Below are positions 47,343 to 55,262 of a DNA stretch of 64,000 nt, in pieces. The first letter of the stretch is position 1. Each line of letters begins with the position of its first letter. This DNA is from Betaproteobacteria bacterium. GTDB taxonomy: Bacteria > Pseudomonadota > Gammaproteobacteria > Burkholderiales > Casimicrobiaceae. The stretch is from contig JADKKQ010000010.1 in the NCBI GenBank assembly GCA_016720425.1, positions 1-64,000 of the forward strand, read 5' to 3'. The translations under genes were made by a program, and so were the position numbers. The notes below the pieces were generated by a model. That model saw only the letters and a program-made list of their open reading frames with translations. It had not been told where the DNA came from and made no database searches.

Positions 47343-48527
47343 TCAGCGCGCAGCCACCACCGGGACCTGGAACACCTCGCGCAGGTACGCGACGTACGAC
47401 GGATCGTAGTCCATCGCCTTCGACGGCTCGTCGCTGATCTTCGCCACCGGCTGGCCGTTGCAGCGGGTCATCTTGACGACGATCTGCAGCGGCTCGTAGC
47501 CGAGGTCGTTGGTGAGGTTCGTGCCGATGCCGAACGCCGTGTGCATCCGGCCGCGGAAGTGCTCGAACAGCCGGATCGCCAGCGGCACGTCGAGGCTGTC
47601 CGAGAACACCATCGTCTTGGTGTGCGGGTCGATCCGCATCTTCTGGTAATGGGCGATCAGCTTCTCGCCCCAGTCGAAGGGGTCGCCCGAGTCGTGCCGG
47701 ACGCCGTCGAAGAGCTTGCAGAAGAAGAGGTCGAAGTCGCGGAGGAAGGCGTCCATCCCGCAGACGTCGGATAGCGCGATCCCGAGGTCGCCGCGGTACT
47801 CGCGCGCCCAGGTGTTGAAGGCGAAGACCTGCGAATCGCGCAGCCGCGGCCCGACCGCCTGGCAGGCCTGCAGGTACTCGTGCGCCATCGTGCCCAGCGG
47901 CGTCAGGCCGAGGGCCTGCGCCAGCTTGACGTTGCTGGTGCCGACGAACTTGGCGCCGATGCCGTCGCGCAGCGAGCGCACGACCTCCTCGTGCCAGCCG
48001 CGCGAGAACCGCCGCCGGGTGCCGTAGTCGGCGATGCGGAACTCCGGGTCGGACACGGCATTGATCCGCTCGACCTTCGCGGCGAGGCGCTGCCGGCCCT
48101 CGGCGAAATCCGGTGCCGGCCGGTGGCGGCGGTTGTAGACCTCGCTGACGATGGCCAGCAGCGGCACCTCGAACAGGATCGTGTGCAGCCAGGGACCCTT
48201 GATCGCGATGTCGATCTCGGTCGGCGAATCCGCGTTCGGCGACACGCGCACGAAGCGCTCGTTCAGCTGGAACAGGCCCAGCAGGTCGACGAAGTCGCTC
48301 TTGAAGAACCGCCAGCTGCGCAGGTAGTCGAGCTCCGCCGGCGCGAAGCGCAGCTGGCACAGCGCGCGGATCCCGTCCTCGATCTCGCCGATGCACGGCA
48401 CGAGATCCACGTTCTCGTTGCGGCACTTGAACCGGTACTCGACCTGCGCGCCGGGAAAATGATGCAGGACGACCTGCATCATCGTGAACTTGTAAAGGTC
48501 GGTGTCGAGCAGCGACGAAATGATCAT
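47343..48527 (-). CDS. pncB: Nicotinate phosphoribosyltransferase
   Basis: 394 residues. SLLDTDLYKFTMMQVVLHHF at the start, the phospho-acceptor-His region (SDPEFRIADYGTRRRFSRGWHEEVV), KFVGTSNVKLAQALGLTPLGTMAHEYLQ and RHDSGDPFDWGEKLIAHY, FGIGTNLTNDLG are all PncB hallmarks. It converts nicotinate, PRPP and ATP to nicotinate mononucleotide in NAD salvage. ATG 48527 is chosen (MIISSLLD); the open frame runs upstream through the next gene but without family character. Confidence 0.95.
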   Translation of the reverse strand: MIISSLLDTDLYKFTMMQVVLHHFPGAQVEYRFKCRNENVDLVPCIGEIEDGIRALCQLRFAPAELDYLRSWRFFKSDFVDLLGLFQLNERFVRVSPNADSPTEIDIAIKGPWLHTILFEVPLLAIVSEVYNRRHRPAPDFAEGRQRLAAKVERINAVSDPEFRIADYGTRRRFSRGWHEEVVRSLRDGIGAKFVGTSNVKLAQALGLTPLGTMAHEYLQACQAVGPRLRDSQVFAFNTWAREYRGDLGIALSDVCGMDAFLRDFDLFFCKLFDGVRHDSGDPFDWGEKLIAHYQKMRIDPHTKTMVFSDSLDVPLAIRLFEHFRGRMHTAFGIGTNLTNDLGYEPLQIVVKMTRCNGQPVAKISDEPSKAMDYDPSYVAYLREVFQVPVVAAR

Positions 48528-48604
48528 GCGAGCGGTCGATCGCCGGGCGGCAGGCGCGGCGCTCCCTGAAAGACGCCGATGGTAACCCCGCGGCGGCCCC
48601 CGGG

Positions 48605-49879
48605 CTAGACACCCGTCGCAACGGGCGGGCGGTCGGACGCACCCACGACGCGGACCCGGCCGGCGATCCAGATCGCGCCGAGCGTGCACCCGACGGCGAT
48701 CCAGCCCACGGTTCCATAGCCGGTCAGCGTGCCGTCGGCGGCGCGGCCGATGACCAGCCCGGCCAGCAGCGAGGCGAGGCCCGCCCCCAGCTGCTGGATC
48801 GCGGCGTTGAAGCTCATGAAGCTGCCGCGCAGCCGCGGCTCGACGCTGCCCGACACCAGCGCCATCGCCGGTCCGAAGCGCCCCGGAACGAACACGAAGA
48901 ACAGCACGGCGCAGGCCACGACGGCGGGCAGCGGCAGCGGCGGCAGGTGGGTGGTGACCAGCAGCGGCACGATCGAGATCAGCGCGATCGCGGTGAACAC
49001 CCGCCGCTTGCCGCGGCGATCGGCGAGCCAGCCGATGACCTGCGACGTGACCAGCGTCGCGAGCCCGCCGACGAAGTAGATGACGGCGAGGTCGGCTTCG
49101 GAAATGCCGACGTTGGCGACGTTGTACGGGGCGATGAACGGGATCACCGTGAAGCCCGCGAACATCAGCGCGATCATCAGCGCGAACGCCCAGCGGTGGT
49201 TGGCGACGCCGAAGATCGCGCGCAGCTGGCCCAGCGGGCGCGGGCGCGCGTCGGGATCGACGTGGGACCGCATCGGCGGCAGCAGCCACATCGCCAGCGC
49301 CGCGACCGCGACGCTGGCCAGCGCCAGGACCAGGAACGGCGCGCGCCACGAGATCCGTGCGGCCAGCCAGAGCGCGCAGGGGATGCCCGCCACCGAGGCC
49401 AGCGAGAACGCCGCGGCGACGATCGCGGTCGCGCTCGCCCGCCGCGCGTAGGGCACCAGATCGGCGACGATGCCGAAGACCAGCCCACCCAGCACGCCGC
49501 CGAAGGCACCGGCGACGACGCGGGCCGCGAGCAGCGCCGCGTAGTTCGGCGCGAAGCCGCACAGCCCGGTGGCGATGATGAAGCCGGCGTAGAGGCCGAG
49601 CAGCGCCCGCTTGCGATCGAGGCGGTCGATCCAGAACGCGGCGAGGAAACCGCTCGCCGCCGCCGCGAACGTGTACACCGACACCAGCAGGCCGAACTCC
49701 CGCGGATCGACACCGAACAGACGCATGAACTGCGGCCCCAGCGGCATCATGATCATGAAGTCGACGATGTGCGTGAACTGCACCGCCGCCAGCACCAGCA
49801 GCAGCGTCAGCTCGCTGCGGGCCGGGCCCCGCGGCGGCGGTGCGCCCGGGTCCGGCGGCGGAGGAACGGGGGTCGACAA
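48605..49879 (-). CDS. MFS transporter (drug/solute exporter type)
   Basis: About 424 residues from the proposed TTG start at 49879 (reading MSTPVPPPPDPG). Twelve helices are apparent. The loop 2-3 motif reads FWIDRLDRKRALLG, the motif-B/C region GAFGGVLGGLVFGIVADLVP is of the efflux type, and the second half repeats the loop motif as GWLADRRGKRRV. No substrate can be named. An ATG at 50017 in the same frame exists, but a TATACT promoter-like hexamer lies between it and 49879, so the later start is likelier, though it has no good ribosome-binding site. Confidence 0.82.
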   Translation of the reverse strand: MSTPVPPPPDPGAPPPRGPARSELTLLLVLAAVQFTHIVDFMIMMPLGPQFMRLFGVDPREFGLLVSVYTFAAAASGFLAAFWIDRLDRKRALLGLYAGFIIATGLCGFAPNYAALLAARVVAGAFGGVLGGLVFGIVADLVPYARRASATAIVAAAFSLASVAGIPCALWLAARISWRAPFLVLALASVAVAALAMWLLPPMRSHVDPDARPRPLGQLRAIFGVANHRWAFALMIALMFAGFTVIPFIAPYNVANVGISEADLAVIYFVGGLATLVTSQVIGWLADRRGKRRVFTAIALISIVPLLVTTHLPPLPLPAVVACAVLFFVFVPGRFGPAMALVSGSVEPRLRGSFMSFNAAIQQLGAGLASLLAGLVIGRAADGTLTGYGTVGWIAVGCTLGAIWIAGRVRVVGASDRPPVATGV

Positions 49880-49958
49880 GGAGGTTCGCGGGCGGAGTCG
49901 GAGGGCCGGCCGGCGCCGGGAAACCAGGCGCGGCCCCGGGGAGCCGCGATGCGAAAAA

Positions 49959-49964
49959 AGTATA
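49959..49964 (-). promoter_or_regulatory. Candidate -10 box for the MFS gene
   Basis: The minus strand reads GCTATACTTTTTTCGC, with TATACT close to the sigma-70 -10 consensus, in an otherwise very GC-rich stretch. No convincing -35 is visible at the right distance. It helps set the start codon downstream. Confidence 0.35.
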
Positions 49965-50088
49965 GCATCGCCGGCCGGCGCCGCCCGACCGGCGGGACGC
50001 AGCCGGCGCCGGCCCACGGCTGCCCGCGGGGATGGCGGCGGCGCGCGACGGTCGCTATGATGCGGGCACGACTCGCGCGGAGTGCCGC

Positions 50089-51063
50089 ATGCTCATCAAC
50101 TGCGTACTGTACGAAAACGGCCAGCGGCTCGCCGACATCCCGCAGCAGGACATCAGCGAGCACGTGGGGCGTGCCGAGTGCTTTATCTGGGTCGGCCTGC
50201 TCGATCCGTCGCCCGAGGAGCTCGACGAGATGGCGGTGGAGTTCGGGCTGCACCCGCTGGCGGTCGAGGATGCGCGCAAGGGCCACCAGCGACCGAAGAT
50301 CGAGGAGTACGACGACTCGCTGTTCGCCGTGCTGCACACCATCGACGCCAGCGAGGACGGCAGCGTCGAGCTGGAGATCGGCGAGGTCGACATGTTCGTC
50401 GGCCGCAACTACGTCCTCTCGGTGCGGCACCGCACGCGCCGGGGTTTTTCCGAGGTGCGCCAGCGCTGCGAGCGCGAGCCGGAGCTGCTGCGCCACGGCG
50501 CGGGCTTCGTCTTCTACGCGCTGATGGACGCGATCGTCGATCGCTATTTTCCCGTGCTGCAGGACCTCGAGTCCGCGCTCGAGGCCGCGGAGCAGCAGCT
50601 TTTCGGCAGCTCGTCGTCGAGCAGCAAGATCGAGGACCTGTACGCCCTCAAGGGCCGGCTGATGACGCTGAAGCACGCGGTGCTGCCGCTGCTCGACGAC
50701 GTGGGCAAGCTGCAGGGCGGCCGCGTGCCGCCGGTGTGCGTCGGCACGCAGGAGTACTTCCGCGACGTCTACGACCACCTGTTGCGCATCAACGCGACGA
50801 TCGAGAGCATCCGCGAGATGCTGGCGACGGCGATCTCCGTCAACATCGCGCTGATCGGCATATCCGACGCCGAGATCACCAAGCGCCTCGCGGCCTGGGG
50901 CGCGCTCATCACCGTGCCGACGCTGATCGCGGGCGTCTACGGGATGAACTTCGAGCACATGCCCGAGTTGAGGTGGAGCGGCGGCTACCCGCTGGCGCTC
51001 GCCGTGATGTTCGTCGTCGACGGCGTCCTGTTCTGGCGTTTCCGCCGCGCGCAGTGGATCTGA
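50089..51063 (+). CDS. corA: CorA-type magnesium/cobalt transporter
   Basis: 324 residues. The large N-terminal cytoplasmic domain (WVGLLDPSPEELDEMAVEFG, EDARKGHQRPKIEEYDDSLF) leads to two C-terminal helices. The first ends with the invariant YGMNFEHMPEL (G-M-N motif at the pore mouth) and the second is YPLALAVMFVVDGVLFWRFR. It is a homopentameric channel for Mg2+. The start at 50089 (MLINCVLYENGQRL) has CGGAG nine bases upstream. It is divergent from the MFS gene. Confidence 0.93.
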   Translation: MLINCVLYENGQRLADIPQQDISEHVGRAECFIWVGLLDPSPEELDEMAVEFGLHPLAVEDARKGHQRPKIEEYDDSLFAVLHTIDASEDGSVELEIGEVDMFVGRNYVLSVRHRTRRGFSEVRQRCEREPELLRHGAGFVFYALMDAIVDRYFPVLQDLESALEAAEQQLFGSSSSSSKIEDLYALKGRLMTLKHAVLPLLDDVGKLQGGRVPPVCVGTQEYFRDVYDHLLRINATIESIREMLATAISVNIALIGISDAEITKRLAAWGALITVPTLIAGVYGMNFEHMPELRWSGGYPLALAVMFVVDGVLFWRFRRAQWI

Positions 51064-51076
51064 GAGGTCTCGGCAG

Positions 51077-52117
51077 TCAACCGTCGGCAGCCCGCGGGCC
51101 GGCGGCCCGCCCCGCGACCAGCGGGATCACGCGGCGGCCCGGCGGCACGACCGGCCACGCCGGCTGCAGCGTGACGTGGTCGATCCCGAAGTCGGCGGCG
51201 AGCATCCGCTGCGCCCGGGCCAGCACCGCGGGCCAGTCGTCGCCGTGGGCCAGCGTGACGTGCGCCGACAGCGCCACGCGGGTCGCGCCCAGGTGCCAGA
51301 TGTGGAGGTCGTGCACGCCGGCGACGCCGGGAAGCGCGGCCAGCGCCCGGCCGATGTCGGCGTAGCGGAGGTGCGCGGGCACGCGCTCCATCAGCACGGC
51401 GCCCGACTGCTTCAGCAGCGCCCAGGTCGAGCGCAGGATCAGCAGGGCGACCAGCAGCGACAGCAGCGGGTCGATCGGCGTCCAGCCGGTGACGTGGATG
51501 ATCGCCCCGGCCACCAGCGCGGCGACGGAGCCCAGGATGTCGCCAAGGACGTGCAGCAGCGCCCCCCGGGCGTTGAGGCTCTCGCTCGACCGGGAGAGCA
51601 TCCACGCCACCAGCAGGTTGACGGCGAGCCCGCACGCCGCCACCGCCATCACCAGCGGCCCAGCCACCGGCGTGGGCGCGAAGAAGCGCTGTGCGGCCTC
51701 GACGGCGATCCAGCCGACCAGCGCCAGCATCGCGATGGCGTTGACAAATGCGGCGAGCACCTCGGCCCGCGCGTAGCCGTACGACGCGTTGTCGGAGGGC
51801 GGGCGGCGCGACACCCGCTGCGCGATCAGTGCCAGGACGAAGGCGGCGGCGTCGGTCGCCATGTGCCCGGCGTCCGAATAGAGCGCCAGCGAGCCGGCCA
51901 GATGCCCGCCGATCGCCTCGACGACCGCGAAGCCGCCGGTGAGCAGCAGCGCGGCCCACAGCACGCGCTCGGTGAGCATCGACTCGGGCCCGTGGTCGTG
52001 CCCATGGTCGTGCGCGTGCAGGTGGCCCGCGGCGTTTCCGCCTCCCGCATCGCCGCGGCCGGGACGATGGCCAACGACACCGTGGAGCGGATCGTGACCT
52101 GGCGACGGGGTGATCAT
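51077..52117 (-). CDS. Cation diffusion facilitator (Zn/Co/Cd exporter, CzcD-like)
   Basis: 346 residues. The His-rich N-terminus (HLHAHDHGHDHG) is a metal-gathering stretch. Six helices follow, with SLALYSDAGHMATDAAAF (the H-x-x-x-D site of helix 2) and LHVLGDILGSVAALVAG (H-x-x-x-D of helix 5). The C-terminal cytoplasmic domain has HDLHIWHLGATRVALSAHV. It exports divalent metal by proton antiport at the inner membrane. It is convergent with corA, 13 bases apart; no metal-responsive regulator is adjacent. Confidence 0.93.
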   Translation of the reverse strand: MITPSPGHDPLHGVVGHRPGRGDAGGGNAAGHLHAHDHGHDHGPESMLTERVLWAALLLTGGFAVVEAIGGHLAGSLALYSDAGHMATDAAAFVLALIAQRVSRRPPSDNASYGYARAEVLAAFVNAIAMLALVGWIAVEAAQRFFAPTPVAGPLVMAVAACGLAVNLLVAWMLSRSSESLNARGALLHVLGDILGSVAALVAGAIIHVTGWTPIDPLLSLLVALLILRSTWALLKQSGAVLMERVPAHLRYADIGRALAALPGVAGVHDLHIWHLGATRVALSAHVTLAHGDDWPAVLARAQRMLAADFGIDHVTLQPAWPVVPPGRRVIPLVAGRAAGPRAADG

Positions 52118-52236
52118 GGCATCGGGGGAAGGCGAGACGGCGGCACCATTCTCCGATGCCGGGACGCGCAGGGCAACTGCAGAGGACTGCGCGCTCCAGT
52201 CTTCGCGCTCCAGTCTTCGCGCTCAGGTCTTCGTGC

Positions 52237-52863
52237 TCAGGCGTCCGGCGCCCGCGCCTCGCGCAGGCGGATCGGTCCCTGCTGCTCCGGGTTCTTCCCG
52301 GTCTTGCCTTGGTAGAGGTCGGCGATCCTGGCCATGTCGGCGGCCACGTCGCCGGTGAGGTCGACGCGGCCGATGAATCCGATCTCGCGCCGTGCAAAAT
52401 CGATGAACGCCAGCGCCACCGGCATGCCCGCGGCGCGGGCAATGTGATAGAAGCCCGACTTCCAGTGGTCGACGTAGCCGCGCGTCGCCTCGGGCGCGAT
52501 CACCAGCCGGAAGTCGTCGTGGTGCAGGAACGCCTCGCGCATCGCGTCGGCAAACCCCGTCCGCTCGCGCCGGTTGACCGGGATGCCGCCCCAGCGCAGG
52601 TACAGCGGGCGCAGCGGGGTGTCGAACATCGTGTCCTTGCCGACCCAGCGAAAGCGGATGCGCAACGCCCACTGGGCGAGGAGTCCGATCGGAAAGTCCC
52701 AGTTGGACGTGTGCGGGTAGACGATCACCACGCACTTCAACGGCACCGGTTCCGGCAGCACGATCTGCCAGCCCACGAGTCGCAGCACCCGCCAGGCGAC
52801 GGAGGCGAGCGCGCCGCTGCCGGGTGGCGGGCGAAAGAAGGTTGCAGGCGCGATCGTGGCCAC
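52237..52863 (-). CDS. 1-acyl-glycerol-phosphate acyltransferase-like (LPLAT) protein
   Basis: 208 residues. The PlsC-type H-x(4)-D motif appears as PHTSNWDFPIGL, followed by FRWVGKDTMF, PLYLRWGGIPVNRRERTGF (glycerol-phosphate-binding 'G-i-v-R' block) and LVIAPEATRGY ('EGTR'-like block). These four blocks define the LPLAT family that transfers acyl groups to lysophospholipids. The short length and VIVYPHTSNWD pattern fit a small betaproteobacterial subgroup rather than PlsC itself, so the acceptor is unknown. Confidence 0.85.
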   Translation of the reverse strand: MATIAPATFFRPPPGSGALASVAWRVLRLVGWQIVLPEPVPLKCVVIVYPHTSNWDFPIGLLAQWALRIRFRWVGKDTMFDTPLRPLYLRWGGIPVNRRERTGFADAMREAFLHHDDFRLVIAPEATRGYVDHWKSGFYHIARAAGMPVALAFIDFARREIGFIGRVDLTGDVAADMARIADLYQGKTGKNPEQQGPIRLREARAPDA

Positions 52864-52977
52864 CGTCCCGGCAGTCTAGCCAATGCGGGCGCGTTGTAGA
52901 AGCGGGACGCTCCACCGGCCGCCGTGCCGCCGGCGCAAGCGGCCGCGGCCGAGCCGGTCGGCGCTACAATCCGCGGC

Positions 52978-53622
52978 GTGGAGCCGACGACCCTGACCGA
53001 TCGCGCGCTGGCCGCGCTGGCCGATCGCATCGACGCCGCATTGCCGCAGACGCAGTGCCGGCGCTGCGGATTCGCCGCCTGCCGCCCCTACGCCGAGGCG
53101 GTCGCGGCGGGCGAGGCGATCAACCGCTGCGCCCCGGGCGGCGCGGCCGGCATCGCCACCCTCGCCCGCATCACCTCGCGCCCGCCGCTCGCGCTCGACG
53201 CCGCGCACGGCAGCGAGGGCCCGTTGCGCCTGGCGCGCATCGACGAGTCGCGCTGCATCGGCTGCGCGCTGTGCCGCGAAGCCTGTCCGGTCGCCGCGAT
53301 CGCGGGTGGCCCGAAGCGCATGCACACGGTGCTGAGCGCCTGGTGCACCGGCTGCGAGCTGTGCCTGCCGCCCTGCCCGGTCGACTGCATCTTGCTCGTG
53401 CCGGCGGGTCGCGAGTGGAGCAGCGCCGACGCACGGGCCGCGCGCGCCCGGTTCGTCGACCCACCGGCGCGCGCCGACGTGGCGGCTGCGCTGCCGGCGG
53501 GGTCACGCGAAGCGCGGCCGACGGCGATCGAAGCCGACCGGGCACGGCGGCAATCCGCGGTCGCGGCGGCGCTGGCCCGCGCGCGGGCACGACGCGTGGC
53601 AAGCGCCGGCGGTGCGCGGTGA
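52978..53622 (+). CDS. rnfB: RnfB-like iron-sulfur protein
   Basis: About 214 residues from GTG 52978. The first cluster motif, CRRCGFAACRPYAEAVAAGEA...RC, is the RnfB-type 4Fe-4S domain. Two ferredoxin motifs follow (CIGCALCREACPVAAI and CTGCELCLPPCPVDCI). The N-terminal membrane helix of classical RnfB is missing, as in the short betaproteobacterial form that stands just before nth. A TACAAT hexamer ends eight bases before this GTG, suggesting a nearly leaderless message; an ATG at 52924 is the alternative. It transfers electrons, probably to a redox enzyme or SoxR. Its stop overlaps nth. Confidence 0.85.
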   Translation: MEPTTLTDRALAALADRIDAALPQTQCRRCGFAACRPYAEAVAAGEAINRCAPGGAAGIATLARITSRPPLALDAAHGSEGPLRLARIDESRCIGCALCREACPVAAIAGGPKRMHTVLSAWCTGCELCLPPCPVDCILLVPAGREWSSADARAARARFVDPPARADVAAALPAGSREARPTAIEADRARRQSAVAAALARARARRVASAGGAR

Positions 53623-54251
53623 ACGCCGACCGCCGCCGCCGCATCTTCGAGCGCCTGCGCGGGCGCGACCCCGAGCCGAAGTCGGAGCTCGCCCACGCGA
53701 CGCCCTACGAACTGCTGGTCGCCGTGGTGCTGTCGGCCCAGGCCACCGACAAGAGCGTCAACAAGGCCACCGCGCAGCTGTTCCCGGTCGCCAACACGCC
53801 GGCGGCGATGGTTCGGCTCGGCGTCGAGGGCCTGATCCCGTTCGTCCAGACCATCGGGCTCTATCGCAACAAGGCGAAGAACGTCGTCGCGCTGTCGGAG
53901 ATCCTGCTGCGCGAGCACGGCGGTGCGGTGCCCGCCGACCGCGAGGCGCTGGAGCGCCTGCCCGGCGTCGGCCGGAAGACCGCGAACGTGGTGCTGAACG
54001 TGGCCTTCGGCCAGCCGACGATCGCCGTCGACACGCACGTGTTCCGCGTCGCCAATCGCACCGGACTCGCACCCGGCAAGGATCCCGACGAGGTCGAGCG
54101 CCGGCTCGTCCGCTTCGTGCCCGAGGAATTCCGGCTGCACGCGCACCACTGGCTGATCCTGCACGGCCGCTACACCTGCGTCGCGCGCCGCCCGAAGTGC
54201 GGCGACTGCTGCCTGCGGGACCTCTGCGAGTACCGGGACAAGACGGCCTGA
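53619..54251 (+). CDS. nth: Endonuclease III
   Basis: 210 residues, GTG start overlapping the rnfB stop (GTGA). It has the helix-hairpin-helix LPGVGRKTANVVLNVAFG with the catalytic Lys, AVDTHVFRVANRTGLA with the catalytic Asp, and a C-terminal 4Fe-4S cluster motif (CVARRPKCGDCCLRDLC). This is the standard length and architecture of Nth, the bifunctional glycosylase/AP lyase for oxidised pyrimidines. Coupling to rnfB is the usual betaproteobacterial arrangement. Confidence 0.96.
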   Translation: MNADRRRRIFERLRGRDPEPKSELAHATPYELLVAVVLSAQATDKSVNKATAQLFPVANTPAAMVRLGVEGLIPFVQTIGLYRNKAKNVVALSEILLREHGGAVPADREALERLPGVGRKTANVVLNVAFGQPTIAVDTHVFRVANRTGLAPGKDPDEVERRLVRFVPEEFRLHAHHWLILHGRYTCVARRPKCGDCCLRDLCEYRDKTA

Positions 54252-54256
54252 GCGCG

Positions 54257-54679
54257 ATGTTCCAGCCCAGCCGCGACGAGGCGCGGCGCTTTCTGGCGAC
54301 ATCCTGGCAGAAGTACGGCGCCGGAGCGCCGCTGACCGCGCTGGAACGCATCGCCGTCGGACTCGTCGCGCTGCACCCCGAGTACCATCCGCTGCTGGCC
54401 GATCCCGAGCGCCACCTGGATCGGGACTGGGCGCCGGAGGGCGGCGAGACCAATCCCTTCCTCCACCTGTCGCTGCACCTCGCCGTGGCCGAGCAACTGG
54501 CGATCGACCAGCCGGCGGGCATTGCCGCCGAGTTCGACCGCCTGCGCGCCGCGCGAGGAGACGAGCACGCCGCGCTGCACGCGGTGATCGATTGCCTGGG
54601 CGAAATCCTGTGGCAGGCGCAGCGCCAGCACCTGCCGCCCGACGGCGCGGCCTACCTCGCCTGCCTGCGGCGGCAGTGA
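54257..54679 (+). CDS. DUF1841 family protein
   Basis: 140 residues. MFQPSRDEARRFLATSWQKY at the start and NPFLHLSLHLAVAEQLAIDQP in the middle are the DUF1841 signature; the second half is helical (ALHAVIDCLGEILWQAQRQH). Function unknown; it follows nth by five bases in many betaproteobacteria and is likely in the same operon. The paired His in the FLHLSLHLA helix could bind metal. Confidence 0.88.
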   Translation: MFQPSRDEARRFLATSWQKYGAGAPLTALERIAVGLVALHPEYHPLLADPERHLDRDWAPEGGETNPFLHLSLHLAVAEQLAIDQPAGIAAEFDRLRAARGDEHAALHAVIDCLGEILWQAQRQHLPPDGAAYLACLRRQ

Positions 54680-54712
54680 GCGAACGACACTCCCGCACAC
54701 TCGTCGCCGCGG

Positions 54713-54892
54713 TCAGTCGGAACCGCTCCAGAGCAGGCACTCGCAGCAGCGGCGCACGGCTTCGACACTCTCCAGCAGGTCCGCCGCGGCCGCGCCCGGC
54801 GCCGCGGCGCGATGCGCCCAGGCGTGCGCGACGCACGCTTCGTACCAGGGAACGCCGGCGATCCAGGTCCGCGCCTGCGGCGAGAGCGGCAT
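54713..54892 (-). CDS. Short protein of unknown function
   Basis: 59 residues if the ATG at 54892 is used (MPLSPQARTWIAGVPWYEAC); a GTG further upstream could lengthen it by about a dozen residues. It reads CVAHAWAHRAAAPGAAAADL and ends EAVRRCCECLLWSGSD. The W-YEACVAHAWAH and RRCCECLLW blocks look conserved, but I cannot name the family. The roughly 370 bases between it and recQ hold nothing else I can support. Confidence 0.5.
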   Translation of the reverse strand: MPLSPQARTWIAGVPWYEACVAHAWAHRAAAPGAAAADLLESVEAVRRCCECLLWSGSD

Positions 54893-55262
54893 CGCGGCCG
54901 CGGGCTCGCGTCGCCCTGGCGCCACGAAAGCCGCGTCGGGCAGGGGTCGGTCGCGCCGGCTCGGGCGCGTTCGCAGGGTCGGGCGTTGAGCATGTCGGGC
55001 TGCCGGTGGTCGTGGTGGGCGAGGCGGATCGCTCCGCCGTCGACTATCCCATCGGCAGCAACGGCGGATTCTTGAGGGTCGAACGCGGAAAACTCCGCCC
55101 ATGGGGCGCCCTGGGCGCGGTCGAGCGCGGCGGCCGGGGGCGGCGACGGCCCTCGCCGCGTTGCGCTTCGGCAACGCGATCTTCCCGGCGGTCGCCGTCG
55201 TGCCGCGCGCCCTCCCGCCACAGGTCCCGTATCATCGCGCCTTTGCTGCGCCTCTCGCCGTC

